From Auanema rhodensis (lineage: Eukaryota; Nematoda; Chromadorea; Rhabditida; Rhabditidae): DNA of 64,000 nt. The stretch covers positions 8,442,501-8,506,500 of the forward strand of contig OZ059900.1 of NCBI GenBank assembly GCA_964057225.1, given 5' to 3'. Below, piece by piece: positions 36,010 through 50,934 of the stretch (its first letter is position 1; each line of letters begins with the position of its first letter). Below the pieces are notes generated by a model. That model was not told the DNA's origin and did not search any database. It worked only from the letters and a program-made list of their open reading frames with translations. Position numbers and translations under genes: made by a program.

Positions 36010-39000
36010 TTTGCCAAAATGCCCTTCAATCCCCAAAAAACCAATAATTCTTGATATTTTCGGTCCTTTTTGACCAAAGTGGTTAAAATTGAACATATCT
36101 ATGTAAAAATAGTCAAAGTTTATGAATCCTGAATTTCAAATCCATATCTCAAAGGTTCTGATCAAAACATACAGTTTTCACATGTTTTGTACCCAAAATC
36201 GTTGAATATATGGCGTTTTGAGCATAAAAAGGCCCATATTTCAATCAGTTTTGATATTTGTGCAAAATACACCTATATGAACATTCTATGACAGTATTCC
36301 ATACATTTAGTCGTTTTAGAAGAAAAAAATATGCTTAAGATCAAAAGTTTGACTGATTTTGCCAAAATGCCCTTCAATCCCCAAAAAACCAATAATTCTT
36401 GATATTTTCGGTCCTTCTTGACCAAAGTGGTTAAAATTGGACATAAATATGTAAAAATAGTCAAAGTTTATGAATCCTGAATTTTAAATCCATATCTCAA
36501 AGGGTCTGATCAAAACATACAGTTTTCACATGTTTTGTACCCAAAATCGTTGAATATATGGCGTTTTGAGCATAAAAAGGCCCATATTTCAATCAGTTTC
36601 GATATTCGTGCAAAATACACCTATATCAACATTCTATGACAGTATTCCATACATTTAGTCGTTTTAGAAGAAAAAAATATGCTTAAGATCAAAAGTTTGA
36701 CTGATTTTGCCAAAATGCCCTTCAATCCCCAAAAAACCAATAATTCTTGATATTTTCGGTCCTTTTTGACCAAAGTGGTTAAAATTGAACATATATATGT
36801 AAAAATAGTCAAAGTTTATGAATCCTGAATTTCAAATCCATATCTCAAAGGGTCTGATCAAAACATACAGTTTTCACATGTTTTGTACCCAAAATCGTTG
36901 AATATATGGCGTTTTGAGCATAAAAAGGCCCATATTTCAATCAGTTTTGATATTTGTGCAAAATAGACCTATATGAACATTCTATGACAGTATTTCATAC
37001 ATTTAGTCGTTTTAGAAGAAAAAAATATGCTTAAGATCAAAAGTTTGACTGATTTTGCCAAAATGCCCTTCAATCCCCAAAAAACCAATAATTCTTGATA
37101 TTTTCGGTCCTTTTTGACCAAAGTGGTTAAAATTGAACATATCTATGTAAAAATAGTCAAAGTTTTTGAATCCTGAATTTCAAATCCATATCTCAAAGGG
37201 TCTGATCAAAACATACAGTTTTCACATGTTTTGTACCCAAAATCGTTGAATATATGGCGTTTTGAGCATAAAAAGGCCCATATTTCAATCAGTTTTGATA
37301 TTTGTGCAAAATACACCTATATGAACATTCTATGACAGTATTCCATACATTTAGTCGTTTTAGAAGAAAAAAATATGCTTAAGATCAAAAGTTTGACTGA
37401 TTTTGCCAAAATGCCCTTCAATCCCCAAAAAACCAATAATTCTTGATATTTTCGGTCCTTCTTGACCAAAGTGGTTAAAATTGGACATAAATATGTAAAA
37501 ATAGTCAAAGTTTATGAATCCTGAATTTCAAATCCATATCTCAAAGGGTCTGATCAAAACATACAGTTTTCACATGTTTTGTACCCAAAATCGTTGAATA
37601 TATGGCGTTTTGAGCATAAAAAGGCCCATATTTCAATCAGTTTCGATATTCGTGCAAAATACACCTATATCAACATTCTATGACAGTATTCCATACATTT
37701 AGTCGTTTTAGAAGAAAAAAATATGCTTAAGATCAAAAGTTTGACTGATTTTGCCAAAATGCCCTTCAATCCCCAAAAAACCAATAATTCTTGATATTTT
37801 CGGTCCTTTTTGACCAAAGTGGTTAAAATTGGACATATATATGTAAAAATAGTCAAAGTTTATGAATCCTGAATTTCAAATCCATATCTCAAAGGGTCTG
37901 ATCAAAACATACAGTTTTCACATGTTTTGTACCCAAAATCGTTGAATATATGGCGTTTTGAGCATAAAAAGGCCCATATTTCAATCAGTTTCGATATTCG
38001 TGCAAAATACACCTATATCAACATTCTATGACAGTATTCCATACATTTAGTCGTTTTAGAAGAAAAAAATATGCTTAAGATCAAAAGTTTGACTGATTTT
38101 GCCAAAATGCCCTTCAATCCCCAAAAAACCAATAATTCTTGATATTTTCGGTCCTTTTTGACCAAAGTGGTTAAAATTGAACATATATATGTAAAAATAG
38201 TCAAAGTTTATGAATCCTGAATTTCAAATCCATATCTCAAAGGGTCTGATCAAAACATACAGTTTTCACATGTTTTGTACCCAAAATCGTTGAATATATG
38301 GCGTTTTGAGCATAAAAAGGCCCATATTTCAATCAGTTTTGATATTTGTGCAAAATACACCTAGATGAACATTCTATGACAGTATTCCATACATTTAGTC
38401 GTTTTAGAAGAAAAAAATATGCTTAAGATCAAAAGTTTGACTGATTTTGCCAAAATGCCCTTCAATCCCCAAAAAACCAATAATTCTTGATATTTTCGGT
38501 CCTTTTTGACCAAAGTGGTTAAAATTGGACATAAATATGTAAAAATAGTCAAAGTTTATGAATCCTGAATTTCAAATCCATATCTCAAAGGGTCTGATCA
38601 AAACATACAGTTTTCACATGTTTTGTACCCAAAATCGTTGAATATATGGCGTTTTGAGCATAAAAAGGCCCATATTTCAATCAGTTTCGATATTCGTGCA
38701 AAATACACCTATATCAACATTCTATGACAGTATTCCATACATTTAGTCGTTTTAGAAGAAAAAAATATGCTTAAGATCAAAAGTTTGACTGATTTTGCCA
38801 AAATGCCCTTCAATCCCCAAAAAACCAATAATTCTTGATATTTTCGGTCCTTTTTGACCAAAGTGGTTAAAATTGGACATATATATGTAAAAATAGTCAA
38901 AGTTTATGAATCCTGAATTTCAAATCCATATCTCAAAGGGTCTGATCAAAACATACAGTTTTCACATGTTTTGTACCCAAAATCGTTGAATATATGGCGT

Positions 39001-39050
39001 TTTGAGCATAAAAAGGCCCATATTTCAATCAGTTTTGATATTTGTGCAAA
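36010..39050 (-). repeat. 1044-bp trimer HOR, about three copies
   Basis: gaacatatctatg recurs at 36090 and 37134, and the ccttcttgacc unit at 36414 and 37458. The unit types with anchors 36464, 37508 and 38552 correspond, as do 37856 and 38900. The third repeat has drifted: it has acctagatgaac at 38359 and ccttttt in place of ccttctt. Confidence 0.78.
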
Positions 39051-39520
39051 ATAGACCTATATGAACATTCTATGACAGTATTTCATACATTTAGTCGTTT
39101 TAGAAGAAAAAAATATGCTTAAGATCAAAAGTTTGACTGATTTTGCCAAAATGCCCTTCAATCCCCAAAAAACCAATAATTCTTGATATTTTCGGTCCTT
39201 TTTGACCAAAGTGGTTAAAATTGGACATATATATGTAAAAATAGTCAAAGTTTATGAATCCTGAATTTCAAATCCATATCTCAAAGGGTCTGATCAAAAC
39301 ATACAGTTTTCACATGTTTTGTACCCAAAATCGTTGAATATATGGCGTTTTGAGCATAAAAAGGCCCATATTTCAATCAGTTTCGATATTCGTGCAAAAT
39401 ACACCTATATCAACATTCTATGACAGTATTCCATACATTTAGTCGTTTTAGAAGAAAAAAATATGCTTAAGATCAAAAGTTTGACTGATTTTGCCAAAAT
39501 GCCCTTCAATCCCCAAAAAA
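37960..39520 (-). repeat. Block repeated at 40052-41612 (2092-bp offset), left copy
   Basis: acctagatgaac (38359/40451) and aaatagacctatatg (39051/41143) recur at 2092 bp with the same unit order between them. The offset is six units plus 4 bp because the AT-expanded unit at 39573-39588 lies between the copies. Confidence 0.8.
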
Positions 39521-39572
39521 CCAATAATTCTTGATATTTTCGGTCCTTTTTGACCAAAGTGGTTAAAATTGG

Positions 39573-39588
39573 ACATATATATATATGT
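39573..39588. repeat. AT expansion: 16-bp palindrome acatatatatatatgt
   Basis: The unit's 12-bp palindrome acatatatatgt is lengthened by two AT steps, giving a 352-bp unit. Identical expansions lie at 44449-44464, 45497-45512, 51417-51432 and 54901-54916. Four of these are explained by block duplication: 39573 and 45497 differ by 5924, 44449 and 51417 by 6968, and 51417 and 54901 by 3484. Confidence 0.92.
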
Positions 39589-40051
39589 AAAAATAGTCAA
39601 AGTTTATGAATCCTGAATTTCAAATCCATATCTCAAAGGGTCTGATCAAAACATACAGTTTTCACATGTTTTGTACCCAAAATCGTTGAATATATGGCGT
39701 TTTGAGCATAAAAAGGCCCATATTTCAATCAGTTTTGATATTTGTGCAAAATACACCTATATCAACATTCTATGACAGTATTCCATACATTTAGTCGTTT
39801 TAGAAGAAAAAAATATGCTTAAGATCAAAAGTTTGACTGATTTTGCCAAAATGCCCTTCAATCCCCAAAAAACCAATAATTCTTGATATTTTCGGTCCTT
39901 CTTGACCAAAGTGGTTAAAATTGGACATAAATATGTAAAAATAGTCAAAGTTTATGAATCCTGAATTTCAAATCCATATCTCAAAGGGTCTGATCAAAAC
40001 ATACAGTTTTCACATGTTTTGTACCCAAAATCGTTGAATATATGGCGTTTT

Positions 40052-41612
40052 GAGCATAAAAAGGCCCATATTTCAATCAGTTTCGATATTCGTGCAAAAT
40101 ACACCTATATCAACATTCTATGACAGTATTCCATACATTTAGTCGTTTTAGAAGAAAAAAATATGCTTAAGATCAAAAGTTTGACTGATTTTGCCAAAAT
40201 GCCCTTCAATCCCCAAAAAACCAATAATTCTTGATATTTTCGGTCCTTTTTGACCAAAGTGGTTAAAATTGAACATATATATGTAAAAATAGTCAAAGTT
40301 TATGAATCCTGAATTTCAAATCCATATCTCAAAGGGTCTGATCAAAACATACAGTTTTCACATGTTTTGTACCCAAAATCGTTGAATATATGGCGTTTTG
40401 AGCATAAAAAGGCCCATATTTCAATCAATTTTGATATTTGTGCAAAATACACCTAGATGAACATTCTATGACAGTATTCCATACATTTAGTCGTTTTAGA
40501 AGAAAAAAATATGCTTAAGATCAAAAGTTTGACTGATTTTGCCAAAATGCCCTTCAATCCCCAAAAAACCAATAATTCTTGATATTTTCGGTCCTTTTTG
40601 ACCAAAGTGGTTAAAATTGGACATAAATATGTAAAAATAGTCAAAGTTTATGAATCCTGAATTTCAAATCCATATCTCAAAGGGTCTGATCAAAACATAC
40701 AGTTTTCACATGTTTTGTACCCAAAATCGTTGAATATATGGCGTTTTGAGCATAAAAAGGCCCATATTTCAATCAGTTTCGATATTCGTGCAAAATACAC
40801 CTATATCAACATTCTATGACAGTATTCCATACATTTAGTCGTTTTAGAAGAAAAAAATATGCTTAAGATCAAAAGTTTGACTGATTTTGCCAAAATGCCC
40901 TTCAATCCCCAAAAAACCAATAATTCTTGATATTTTCGGTCCTTTTTGACCAAAGTGGTTAAAATTGGACATATATATGTAAAAATAGTCAAAGTTTATG
41001 AATCCTGAATTTCAAATCCATATCTCAAAGGGTCTGATCAAAACATACAGTTTTCACATGTTTTGTACCCAAAATCGTTGAATATATGGCGTTTTGAGCA
41101 TAAAAAGGCCCATATTTCAATCAGTTTTGATATTTGTGCAAAATAGACCTATATGAACATTCTATGACAGTATTTCATACATTTAGTCGTTTTAGAAGAA
41201 AAAAATATGCTTAAGATCAAAAGTTTGACTGATTTTGCCAAAATGCCCTTCAATCCCCAAAAAACCAATAATTCTTGATATTTTCGGTCCTTTTTGACCA
41301 AAGTGGTTAAAATTGGACATATATATGTAAAAATAGTCAAAGTTTATGAATCCTGAATTTCAAATCCATATCTCAAAGGGTCTGATCAAAACATACAGTT
41401 TTCACATGTTTTGTACCCAAAATCGTTGAATATATGGCGTTTTGAGCATAAAAAGGCCCATATTTCAATCAGTTTCGATATTCGTGCAAAATACACCTAT
41501 ATCAACATTCTATGACAGTATTCCATACATTTAGTCGTTTTAGAAGAAAAAAATATGCTTAAGATCAAAAGTTTGACTGATTTTGCCAAAATGCCCTTCA
41601 ATCCCCAAAAAA
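40052..41612 (-). repeat. Block repeated from 37960-39520, right copy
   Basis: This has the same unit order as the left copy. It carries the added private variant caatcaattttg (40424), which is also in the third copy at 46696, so the 46-kb copy derives from this one and not from the one at 38 kb. Confidence 0.8.
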
Positions 41613-44600
41613 CCAATAATTCTTGATATTTTCGGTCCTTGTTGACCAAAGTGGTTAAAATTGAACATTTATATGTAAAAATAGTCAAAGTTTATGAATC
41701 CTGAATTTCAAATCCATATCTCAAAGGGTCTGATCAAAACATACAGTTTTCACATGTTTTGTACCCAAAATCGTTGAATATATGGCGTTTTGAGCATAAA
41801 AAGGCCCATATTTCAATCAGTTTTGATATTTGTGCAAAATAGACTTATATGAACATTCTATGACAGTATTTCATACATTTAGTCGTTTTAGAAGAAAAAA
41901 ATATGCTTAAGATCAAAAGTTTGACTGATTTTGCCAAAATGCCCTTCAATCCCCAAAAAACCAATAATTCTTGATATTTTCGGTCCTTTTTGACCAAAGT
42001 GGTTAAAATTGGACATATATATGTAAAAATAGTCAAAGTTTATGAATCCTGAATTTCAAATCCATATCTCAAAGGGTCTGATCAAAACATACAGTTTTCA
42101 CATGTTTTGTACCCAAAATCGTTGAATATATGGCGTTTTGAGCATAAAAAGGCCCATATTTCAATCAGTTTCGATATTCGTGCAAAATACACCTATATCA
42201 ACATTCTATGACAGTATTCCATACATTTAGTCGTTTTAGAAGAAAAAAATATGCTTAAGATCAAAAGTTTGACTGATTTTGCCAAAATGCCCTTCAATCC
42301 CCAAAAAACCAATAATTCTTGATATTTTCGGTCCTTTTTGACCAAAGTGGTTAAAATTGAACATATATATGTAAAAATAGTCAAAGTTTATGAATCCTGA
42401 ATTTCAAATCCATATCTCAAAGGGTCTGATCAAAACATACAGTTTTCACATGTTTTGTACCCAAAATCGTTGAATATATGGCGTTTTGAGCATAAAAAGG
42501 CCCATATTTCAATCAGTTTTGATATTTGTGCAAAATACACCTATATGAACATTCTATGACAGTATTCCATACATTTAGTCGTTTTAGAAGAAAAAAATAT
42601 GCTTAAGATCAAAAGTTTGACTGATTTTGCCAAAATGCCCTTCAATCCCCAAAAAACCAATAATTCTTGATATTTTCGGTCCTTTTTGACCAAAGTGGTT
42701 AAAATTGGACATAAATATGTAAAAATAGTCAAAGTTTATGAATCCTGAATTTCAAATCCATATCTCAAAGGGTCTGATCAAAACATACAGTTTTCACATG
42801 TTTTGTACCCAAAATCGTTGAATATATGGCGTTTTGAGCATAAAAAGGCCCATATTTCAATCAGTTTGGATATTCGTGCAAAATACACCTATATCAACAT
42901 TCTATGACAGTATTCCATACATTTAGTCGTTTTAGAAGAAAAAAATATGCTTAAGATCAAAAGTTTGACTGATTTTGCCAAAATGCCCTTCAATCCCCAA
43001 AAAACCAATAATTCTTGATATTTTCGGTCCTTTTTGACCAAAGTGGTTAAAATTGAACATATATATGTGAAAATAGTCAAAGTTTATGAATCCTGAATTT
43101 CAAATCCATATCTCAAAGGGTCTGATCAAAACATACAGTTTTCACATGTTTTGTACCCAAAATCGTTGAATATATGGCGTTTTGAGCATAAAAAGGCCCA
43201 TATTTCAATCAGTTTTGATATTTGTGCAAAATAGACCTATATGAACATTCTATGACAGTATTTCATACATTTAGTCGTTTTAGAAGAAAAAAATATGCTT
43301 AAGATCAAAAGTTTGACTGATTTTGCCAAAATGCCCTTCAATCCCCAAAAAACCAATAATTCTTGATATTTTCGGTCCTTTTTGACCAAAGTGGTTAAAA
43401 TTGGACATATATATGTAAAAATAGTCAAAGTTTATGAATCCTGAATTTCAAATCCATATCTCAAAGGGTCTGATCAAAACATACAGTTTTCACATGTTTT
43501 GTACCCAAAATCGTTGAATATATGGCGTTTTGAGCATAAAAAGGCCCATATTTCAATCAGTTTCGATATTCGTGCAAAATACACCTATATCAACATTCTA
43601 TGACAGTATTTCATACATTTAGTCGTTTTAGAAGAAAAAAATATGCTTAAGATCAAAAGTTTGACTGATTTTGCCAAAATGCCCTTCAATCCCCAAAAAA
43701 CCAATAATTCTTGATATTTTCGGTCCTTTTTGACCAAAGTGGTTAAAATTGGACATATATATGTAAAAATAGTCAAAGTTTATGAATCCTGAATTTCAAA
43801 TCCATATCTCAAAGGGTCTGATCAAAACATACAGTTTTCACATGTTTTGTACCCAAAATCGTTGAATATATGGCGTTTTGAGCATAAAAAGGCCCATATT
43901 TCAATCAGTTTCGATATTCGTGCAAAATACACCTATATCAACATTCTATGACAGTATTCCATACATTTAGTCGTTTTAGAAGAAAAAAATATGCTTAAGA
44001 TCAAAAGTTTGACTGATTTAGCCAAAATGTCCTTCAAACCCCAAAAAACCAATAATTCTTGATATTTTCGGACCTTTTTGACCAAAGTGGTTAAAATTGA
44101 ACATATATATGTAAAAATAGTCAAAGTTTATGAATCCTGAATTTCAAATCCATATCTCAAAGGGTCTGATCAAAACATACAGTTTTCACATGTTTTGTAC
44201 CCAAAATCGTTGAATATATGGCGTTTTGAGCATAAAAAGGCCCATATTTCAATCAGTTTTGATATTCGTGCAAAATACACCTATATGAACATTTTTTGAC
44301 AGTATTTCATACATTTAGTCGTTTTAGAAGAAAAAAATATGCTTAAGATCAAAAGTTTGACTGATTTTGCCAAAATGCCCTTCAATCCCCAAAAAACCAA
44401 TAATTCTTGATATTTTCGGTCCTTTTTGACCAAAGTGGTTAAAATTGGACATATATATATATGTAAAAATAGTCAAAGTTTATGAATCCTGAATTTCAAA
44501 TCCATATCTCAAAGGGTCTGATCAAAACATACAGTTTTCACATGTTTTGTACCCAAAATCGTTGAATATATGGCGTTTTGAGCATAAAAAGGCCCATATT

Positions 44601-46018
44601 TCAATCAGTTTGGATATTTGTGCAAAATACACCTATATGAACATTCTATGACAGTCTTCCATACATTTAGTCGTTTTAGAAGAAAAAAATATGCTTAAGA
44701 TCAAAAGTTTGACTGATTTTGCCAAAATGCCCTTCAATCCCCAAAAAACCAATAATTCTTGATATTTTCGGTCCTTTTTGACCAAAGTGGTTAAAATTGG
44801 ACATATATATGTGAAAATAGTCAAAGTTTATGAATCCTGAATTTCAAATCCATATCTCAAAGGGTCTGATCAAAACATACAGTTTTCACATATTTTGTAC
44901 CCAAAATCGTTGAATATATGGCGTTTTGAGCATAAAAAGGCCCATATTTCAATCAGTTTTGATATTTGTGCAAAACACACCTATATGAACATTCTATGAC
45001 AGTATTTCATACATTTAGTCGTTTTAGAAGAAAAAAATATGCTTAAGATCAAAAGTTTGACTGATTTTGCCAAAATGTCCTTCAAACCCCAAAAAACCAA
45101 TAATTCTTGATATTTTCGGTCCTTTTTGACCAAAGCGGTTAAAATTGAACATATATATGTGAAAATAGTCAAAGTTTATGAATCCTGAATTTCAAATCCA
45201 TATCTCAAAGGGTCTGATCAAAACATACAGTTTTCACATGTTTTGTACCCAAAATCGTTGAATATATGGCGTTTTGAGCATAAAAAGGCCCATATTTCAA
45301 TCAGTTTTGATATTTGTGCAAAATAGACCTATATGAACATTCTATGACAGTATTTCATACATTTAGTCGTTTTAGAAGAAAAAAATATGCTTAAGATCAA
45401 AAGTTTGACTGATTTTGCCAAAATGCCCTTCAATCCCCAAAAAACCAATAATTCTTGATATTTTCGGTCCTTTTTGACCAAAGTGGTTAAAATTGGACAT
45501 ATATATATATGTAAAAATAGTCAAAGTTTATGAATCCTGAATTTCAAATCCATATCTCAAAGGGTCTGATCAAAACATACAGTTTTCACATGTTTTGTAC
45601 CCAAAATCGTTGAATATATGGCGTTTTGAGCATAAAAAGGCCCATATTTCAATCAGTTTTGATATTTGTGCAAAATACACCTATATCAACATTCTATGAC
45701 AGTATTCCATACATTTAGTCGTTTTAGAAGAAAAAAATATGCTTAAGATCAAAAGTTTGACTGATTTTGCCAAAATGCCCTTCAATCCCCAAAAAACCAA
45801 TAATTCTTGATATTTTCGGTCCTTCTTGACCAAAGTGGTTAAAATTGGACATAAATATGTAAAAATAGTCAAAGTTTATGAATCCTGAATTTCAAATCCA
45901 TATCTCAAAGGGTCTGATCAAAACATACAGTTTTCACATGTTTTGTACCCAAAATCGTTGAATATATGGCGTTTTGAGCATAAAAAGGCCCATATTTCAA
46001 TCAGTTTCGATATTCGTG

Positions 46019-46366
46019 CAAAATACACCTATATCAACATTCTATGACAGTATTCCATACATTTAGTCGTTTTAGAAGAAAAAAATATGCTTAAGATCAA
46101 AAGTTTGACTGATTTTGCCAAAATGCCCTTCAATCCCCAAAAAACCAATAATTCTTGATATTTTCGGTCCTTTTTGACCAAAGTGGTTAAAATTGGACAT
46201 ATATATGTAAAAATAGTCAAAGTTTATGAATCCTGAATTTCAAATCCATATCTCAAAGGGTCTGATCAAAACATACAGTTTTCACATGTTTTGTACCCAA
46301 AATCGTTGAATATATGGCGTTTTGAGCATAAAAAGGCCCATATTTCAATCAGTTTCGATATTCGTG
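46019..46366 (-). repeat. Single inserted unit in copy B
   Basis: Copy B matches copy A at offset 5924 before this unit and at 6272 after it, a shift of exactly 348 bp. The unit is of the ggacatatatatg, tattccatac type, common in neighbouring trimers. Confidence 0.8.
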
Positions 46367-47759
46367 CAAAATACACCTATATCAACATTCTATGACAGTA
46401 TTCCATACATTTAGTCGTTTTAGAAGAAAAAAATATGCTTAAGATCAAAAGTTTGACTGATTTTGCCAAAATGCCCTTCAATCCCCAAAAAACCAATAAT
46501 TCTTGATATTTTCGGTCCTTTTTGACCAAAGTGGTTAAAATTGAACATATATATGTAAAAATAGTCAAAGTTTATGAATCCTGAATTTCAAATCCATATC
46601 TCAAAGGGTCTGATCAAAACATACAGTTTTCACATGTTTTGTACCCAAAATCGTTGAATATATGGCGTTTTGAGCATAAAAAGGCCCATATTTCAATCAA
46701 TTTTGATATTTGTGCAAAATACACCTAGATGAACATTCTATGACAGTATTCCATACATTTAGTCGTTTTAGAAGAAAAAAATATGCTTAAGATCAAAAGT
46801 TTGACTGATTTTGCCAAAATGCCCTTCAATCCCCAAAAAACCAATAATTCTTGATATTTTCGGTCCTTTTTGACCAAAGTGGTTAAAATTGGACATAAAT
46901 ATGTAAAAATAGTCAAAGTTTATGAATCCTGAATTTCAAATCCATATCTCAAAGGGTCTGATCAAAACATACAGTTTTCACATGTTTTGTACCCAAAATC
47001 GTTGAATATATGGCGTTTTGAGCATAAAAAGGCCCATATTTCAATCAGTTTCGATATTCGTGCAAAATACACCTATATCAACATTCTATGACAGTATTCC
47101 ATACATTTAGTCGTTTTAGAAGAAAAAAATATGCTTAAGATCAAAAGTTTGACTGATTTTGCCAAAATGCCCTTCAATCCCCAAAAAACCAATAATTCTT
47201 GATATTTTCGGTCCTTTTTGACCAAAGTGGTTAAAATTGGACATATATATGTAAAAATAGTCAAAGTTTATGAATCCTGAATTTCAAATCCATATCTCAA
47301 AGGGTCTGATCAAAACATACAGTTTTCACATGTTTTGTACCCAAAATCGTTGAATATATGGCGTTTTGAGCATAAAAAGGCCCATATTTCAATCAGTTTT
47401 GATATTTGTGCAAAATAGACCTATATGAACATTCTATGACAGTATTTCATACATTTAGTCGTTTTAGAAGAAAAAAATATGCTTAAGATCAAAAGTTTGA
47501 CTGATTTTGCCAAAATGCCCTTCAATCCCCAAAAAACCAATAATTCTTGATATTTTCGGTCCTTTTTGACCAAAGTGGTTAAAATTGGACATATATATGT
47601 AAAAATAGTCAAAGTTTATGAATCCTGAATTTCAAATCCATATCTCAAAGGGTCTGATCAAAACATACAGTTTTCACATGTTTTGTACCCAAAATCGTTG
47701 AATATATGGCGTTTTGAGCATAAAAAGGCCCATATTTCAATCAGTTTCGATATTCGTGC

Positions 47760-48455
47760 AAAATACACCTATATCAACATTCTATGACAGTATTCCATAC
47801 ATTTAGTCGTTTTAGAAGAAAAAAATATGCTTAAGATCAAAAGTTTGACTGATTTTGCCAAAATGCCCTTCAATCCCCAAAAAACCAATAATTCTTGATA
47901 TTTTCGGTCCTTGTTGACCAAAGTGGTTAAAATTGAACATTTATATGTAAAAATAGTCAAAGTTTATGAATCCTGAATTTCAAATCCATATCTCAAAGGG
48001 TCTGATCAAAACATACAGTTTTCACATGTTTTGTACCCAAAATCGTTGAATATATGGCGTTTTGAGCATAAAAAGGCCCATATTTCAATCAGTTTTGATA
48101 TTTGTGCAAAATAGACCTATATGAACATTCTATGACAGTATTTCATACATTTAGTCGTTTTAGAAGAAAAAAATATGCTTAAGATCAAAAGTTTGACTGA
48201 TTTTGCCAAAATGCCCTTCAATCCCCAAAAAACCAATAATTCTTGATATTTTCGGTCCTTTTTGACCAAAGTGGTTAAAATTGGACATATATATGTAAAA
48301 ATAGTCAAAGTTTATGAATCCTGAATTTCAAATCCATATCTCAAAGGGTCTGATCAAAACATACAGTTTTCACATGTTTTGTACCCAAAATCGTTGAATA
48401 TATGGCGTTTTGAGCATAAAAAGGCCCATATTTCAATCAGTTTCGATATTCGTGC
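47760..48455 (-). repeat. Duplicated 696-bp dimer in copy B
   Basis: The rare ccttgttgacc/gaacatttatatg unit occurs once in copy A (anchor 41688) but twice in copy B (47960 and 48656), each followed by a unit with aaatagacctatatg. The offset to copy A shifts from 6272 to 6968 here, a gain of exactly two units. The boundaries of the inserted dimer are arbitrary within the repeat. Confidence 0.82.
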
Positions 48456-50934
48456 AAAATACACCTATATCAACATTCTATGACAGTATTCCATACATTT
48501 AGTCGTTTTAGAAGAAAAAAATATGCTTAAGATCAAAAGTTTGACTGATTTTGCCAAAATGCCCTTCAATCCCCAAAAAACCAATAATTCTTGATATTTT
48601 CGGTCCTTGTTGACCAAAGTGGTTAAAATTGAACATTTATATGTAAAAATAGTCAAAGTTTATGAATCCTGAATTTCAAATCCATATCTCAAAGGGTCTG
48701 ATCAAAACATACAGTTTTCACATGTTTTGTACCCAAAATCGTTGAATATATGGCGTTTTGAGCATAAAAAGGCCCATATTTCAATCAGTTTTGATATTTG
48801 TGCAAAATAGACCTATATGAACATTCTATGACAGTATTTCATACATTTAGTCGTTTTAGAAGAAAAAAATATGCTTAAGATCAAAAGTTTGACTGATTTT
48901 GCCAAAATGCCCTTCAATCCCCAAAAAACCAATAATTCTTGATATTTTCGGTCCTTTTTGACCAAAGTGGTTAAAATTGGACATATATATGTAAAAATAG
49001 TCAAAGTTTATGAATCCTGAATTTCAAATCCATATCTCAAAGGGTCTGATCAAAACATACAGTTTTCACATGTTTTGTACCCAAAATCGTTGAATATATG
49101 GCGTTTTGAGCATAAAAAGGCCCATATTTCAATCAGTTTCGATATTCGTGCAAAATACACCTATATCAACATTCTATGACAGTATTCCATACATTTAGTC
49201 GTTTTAGAAGAAAAAAATATGCTTAAGATCAAAAGTTTGACTGATTTTGCCAAAATGCCCTTCAATCCCCTAAAAACCAATAATTCTTGATATTTTCGGT
49301 CCTTTTTGACCAAAGTGGTTAAAATTGAACATATATATGTAAAAATAGTCAAAGTTTATGAATCCTGAATTTCAAATCCATATCTCAAAGGGTCTGATCA
49401 AAACATACAGTTTTCACATGTTTTGTACCCAAAATCGTTGAATATATGGCGTTTTGAGCATAAAAAGGCCCATATTTCAATCAGTTTTGATATTTGTGCA
49501 AAATACACCTATATGAACATTCTATGACAGTATTCCATACATTTAGTCGTTTTAGAAGAAAAAAATATGCTTAAGATCAAAAGTTTGACTGATTTTGCCA
49601 AAATGCCCTTCAATCCCCAAAAAACCAATAATTCTTGATATTTTCGGTCCTTTTTGACCAAAGTGGTTAAAATTGGACATAAATATGTAAAAATAGTCAA
49701 AGTTTATGAATCCTGAATTTCAAATCCATATCTCAAAGGGTCTGATCAAAACATACAGTTTTCACATGTTTTGTACCCAAAATCGTTGAATATATGGCGT
49801 TTTGAGCATAAAAAGGCCCATATTTCAATCAGTTTGGATATTCGTGCAAAATACACCTATATCAACATTCTATGACAGTATTCCATACATTTAGTCGTTT
49901 TAGAAGAAAAAAATATGCTTAAGATCAAAAGTTTGACTGATTTTGCCAAAATGCCCTTCAATCCCCAAAAAACCAATAATTCTTGATATTTTCGGTCCTT
50001 TTTGACCAAAGTGGTTAAAATTGAACATATATATGTGAAAATAGTCAAAGTTTATGAATCCTGAATTTCAAATCCATATCTCAAAGGGTCTGATCAAAAC
50101 ATACAGTTTTCACATGTTTTGTACCCAAAATCGTTGAATATATGGCGTTTTGAGCATAAAAAGGCCCATATTTCAATCAGTTTTGATATTTGTGCAAAAT
50201 AGACCTATATGAACATTCTATGACAGTATTTCATACATTTAGTCGTTTTAGAAGAAAAAAATATGCTTAAGATCAAAAGTTTGACTGATTTTGCCAAAAT
50301 GCCCTTCAATCCCCAAAAAACCAATAATTCTTGATATTTTCGGTCCTTTTTGACCAAAGTGGTTAAAATTGGACATATATATGTAAAAATAGTCAAAGTT
50401 TATGAATCCTGAATTTCAAATCCATATCTCAAAGGGTCTGATCAAAACATACAGTTTTCACATGTTTTGTACCCAAAATCGTTGAATATATGGCGTTTTG
50501 AGCATAAAAAGGCCCATATTTCAATCAGTTTCGATATTCGTGCAAAATACACCTATATCAACATTCTATGACAGTATTTCATACATTTAGTCGTTTTAGA
50601 AGAAAAAAATATGCTTAAGATCAAAAGTTTGACTGATTTTGCCAAAATGCCCTTCAATCCCCAAAAAACCAATAATTCTTGATATTTTCGGTCCTTTTTG
50701 ACCAAAGTGGTTAAAATTGGACATATGTATGTAAAAATAGTCAAAGTTTATGAATCCTGAATTTCAAATCCATATCTCAAAGGGTCTGATCAAAACATAC
50801 AGTTTTCACATGTTTTGTACCCAAAATCGTTGAATATATGGCGTTTTGAGCATAAAAAGGCCCATATTTCAATCAGTTTCGATATTCGTGCAAAATACAC
50901 CTATATCAACATTCTATGACAGTATTCCATACAT

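Larger units (their letters stand above)
39450..45373 (-). repeat. 17-unit HOR block (5924 bp), copy A
   Basis: This block recurs immediately to the right. Markers in order: AT expansion (39573), caatcaattttg (40424), ccttgttgacc with gaacatttatatg (41638-41670), tttcggacc (44066), second AT expansion (44449), gtcttccatac (44653), cacatattttg (44887), aaagcggtt (45134). The offset to copy B grows from 5924 to 6272 to 6968 as copy B gains units. Confidence 0.88.
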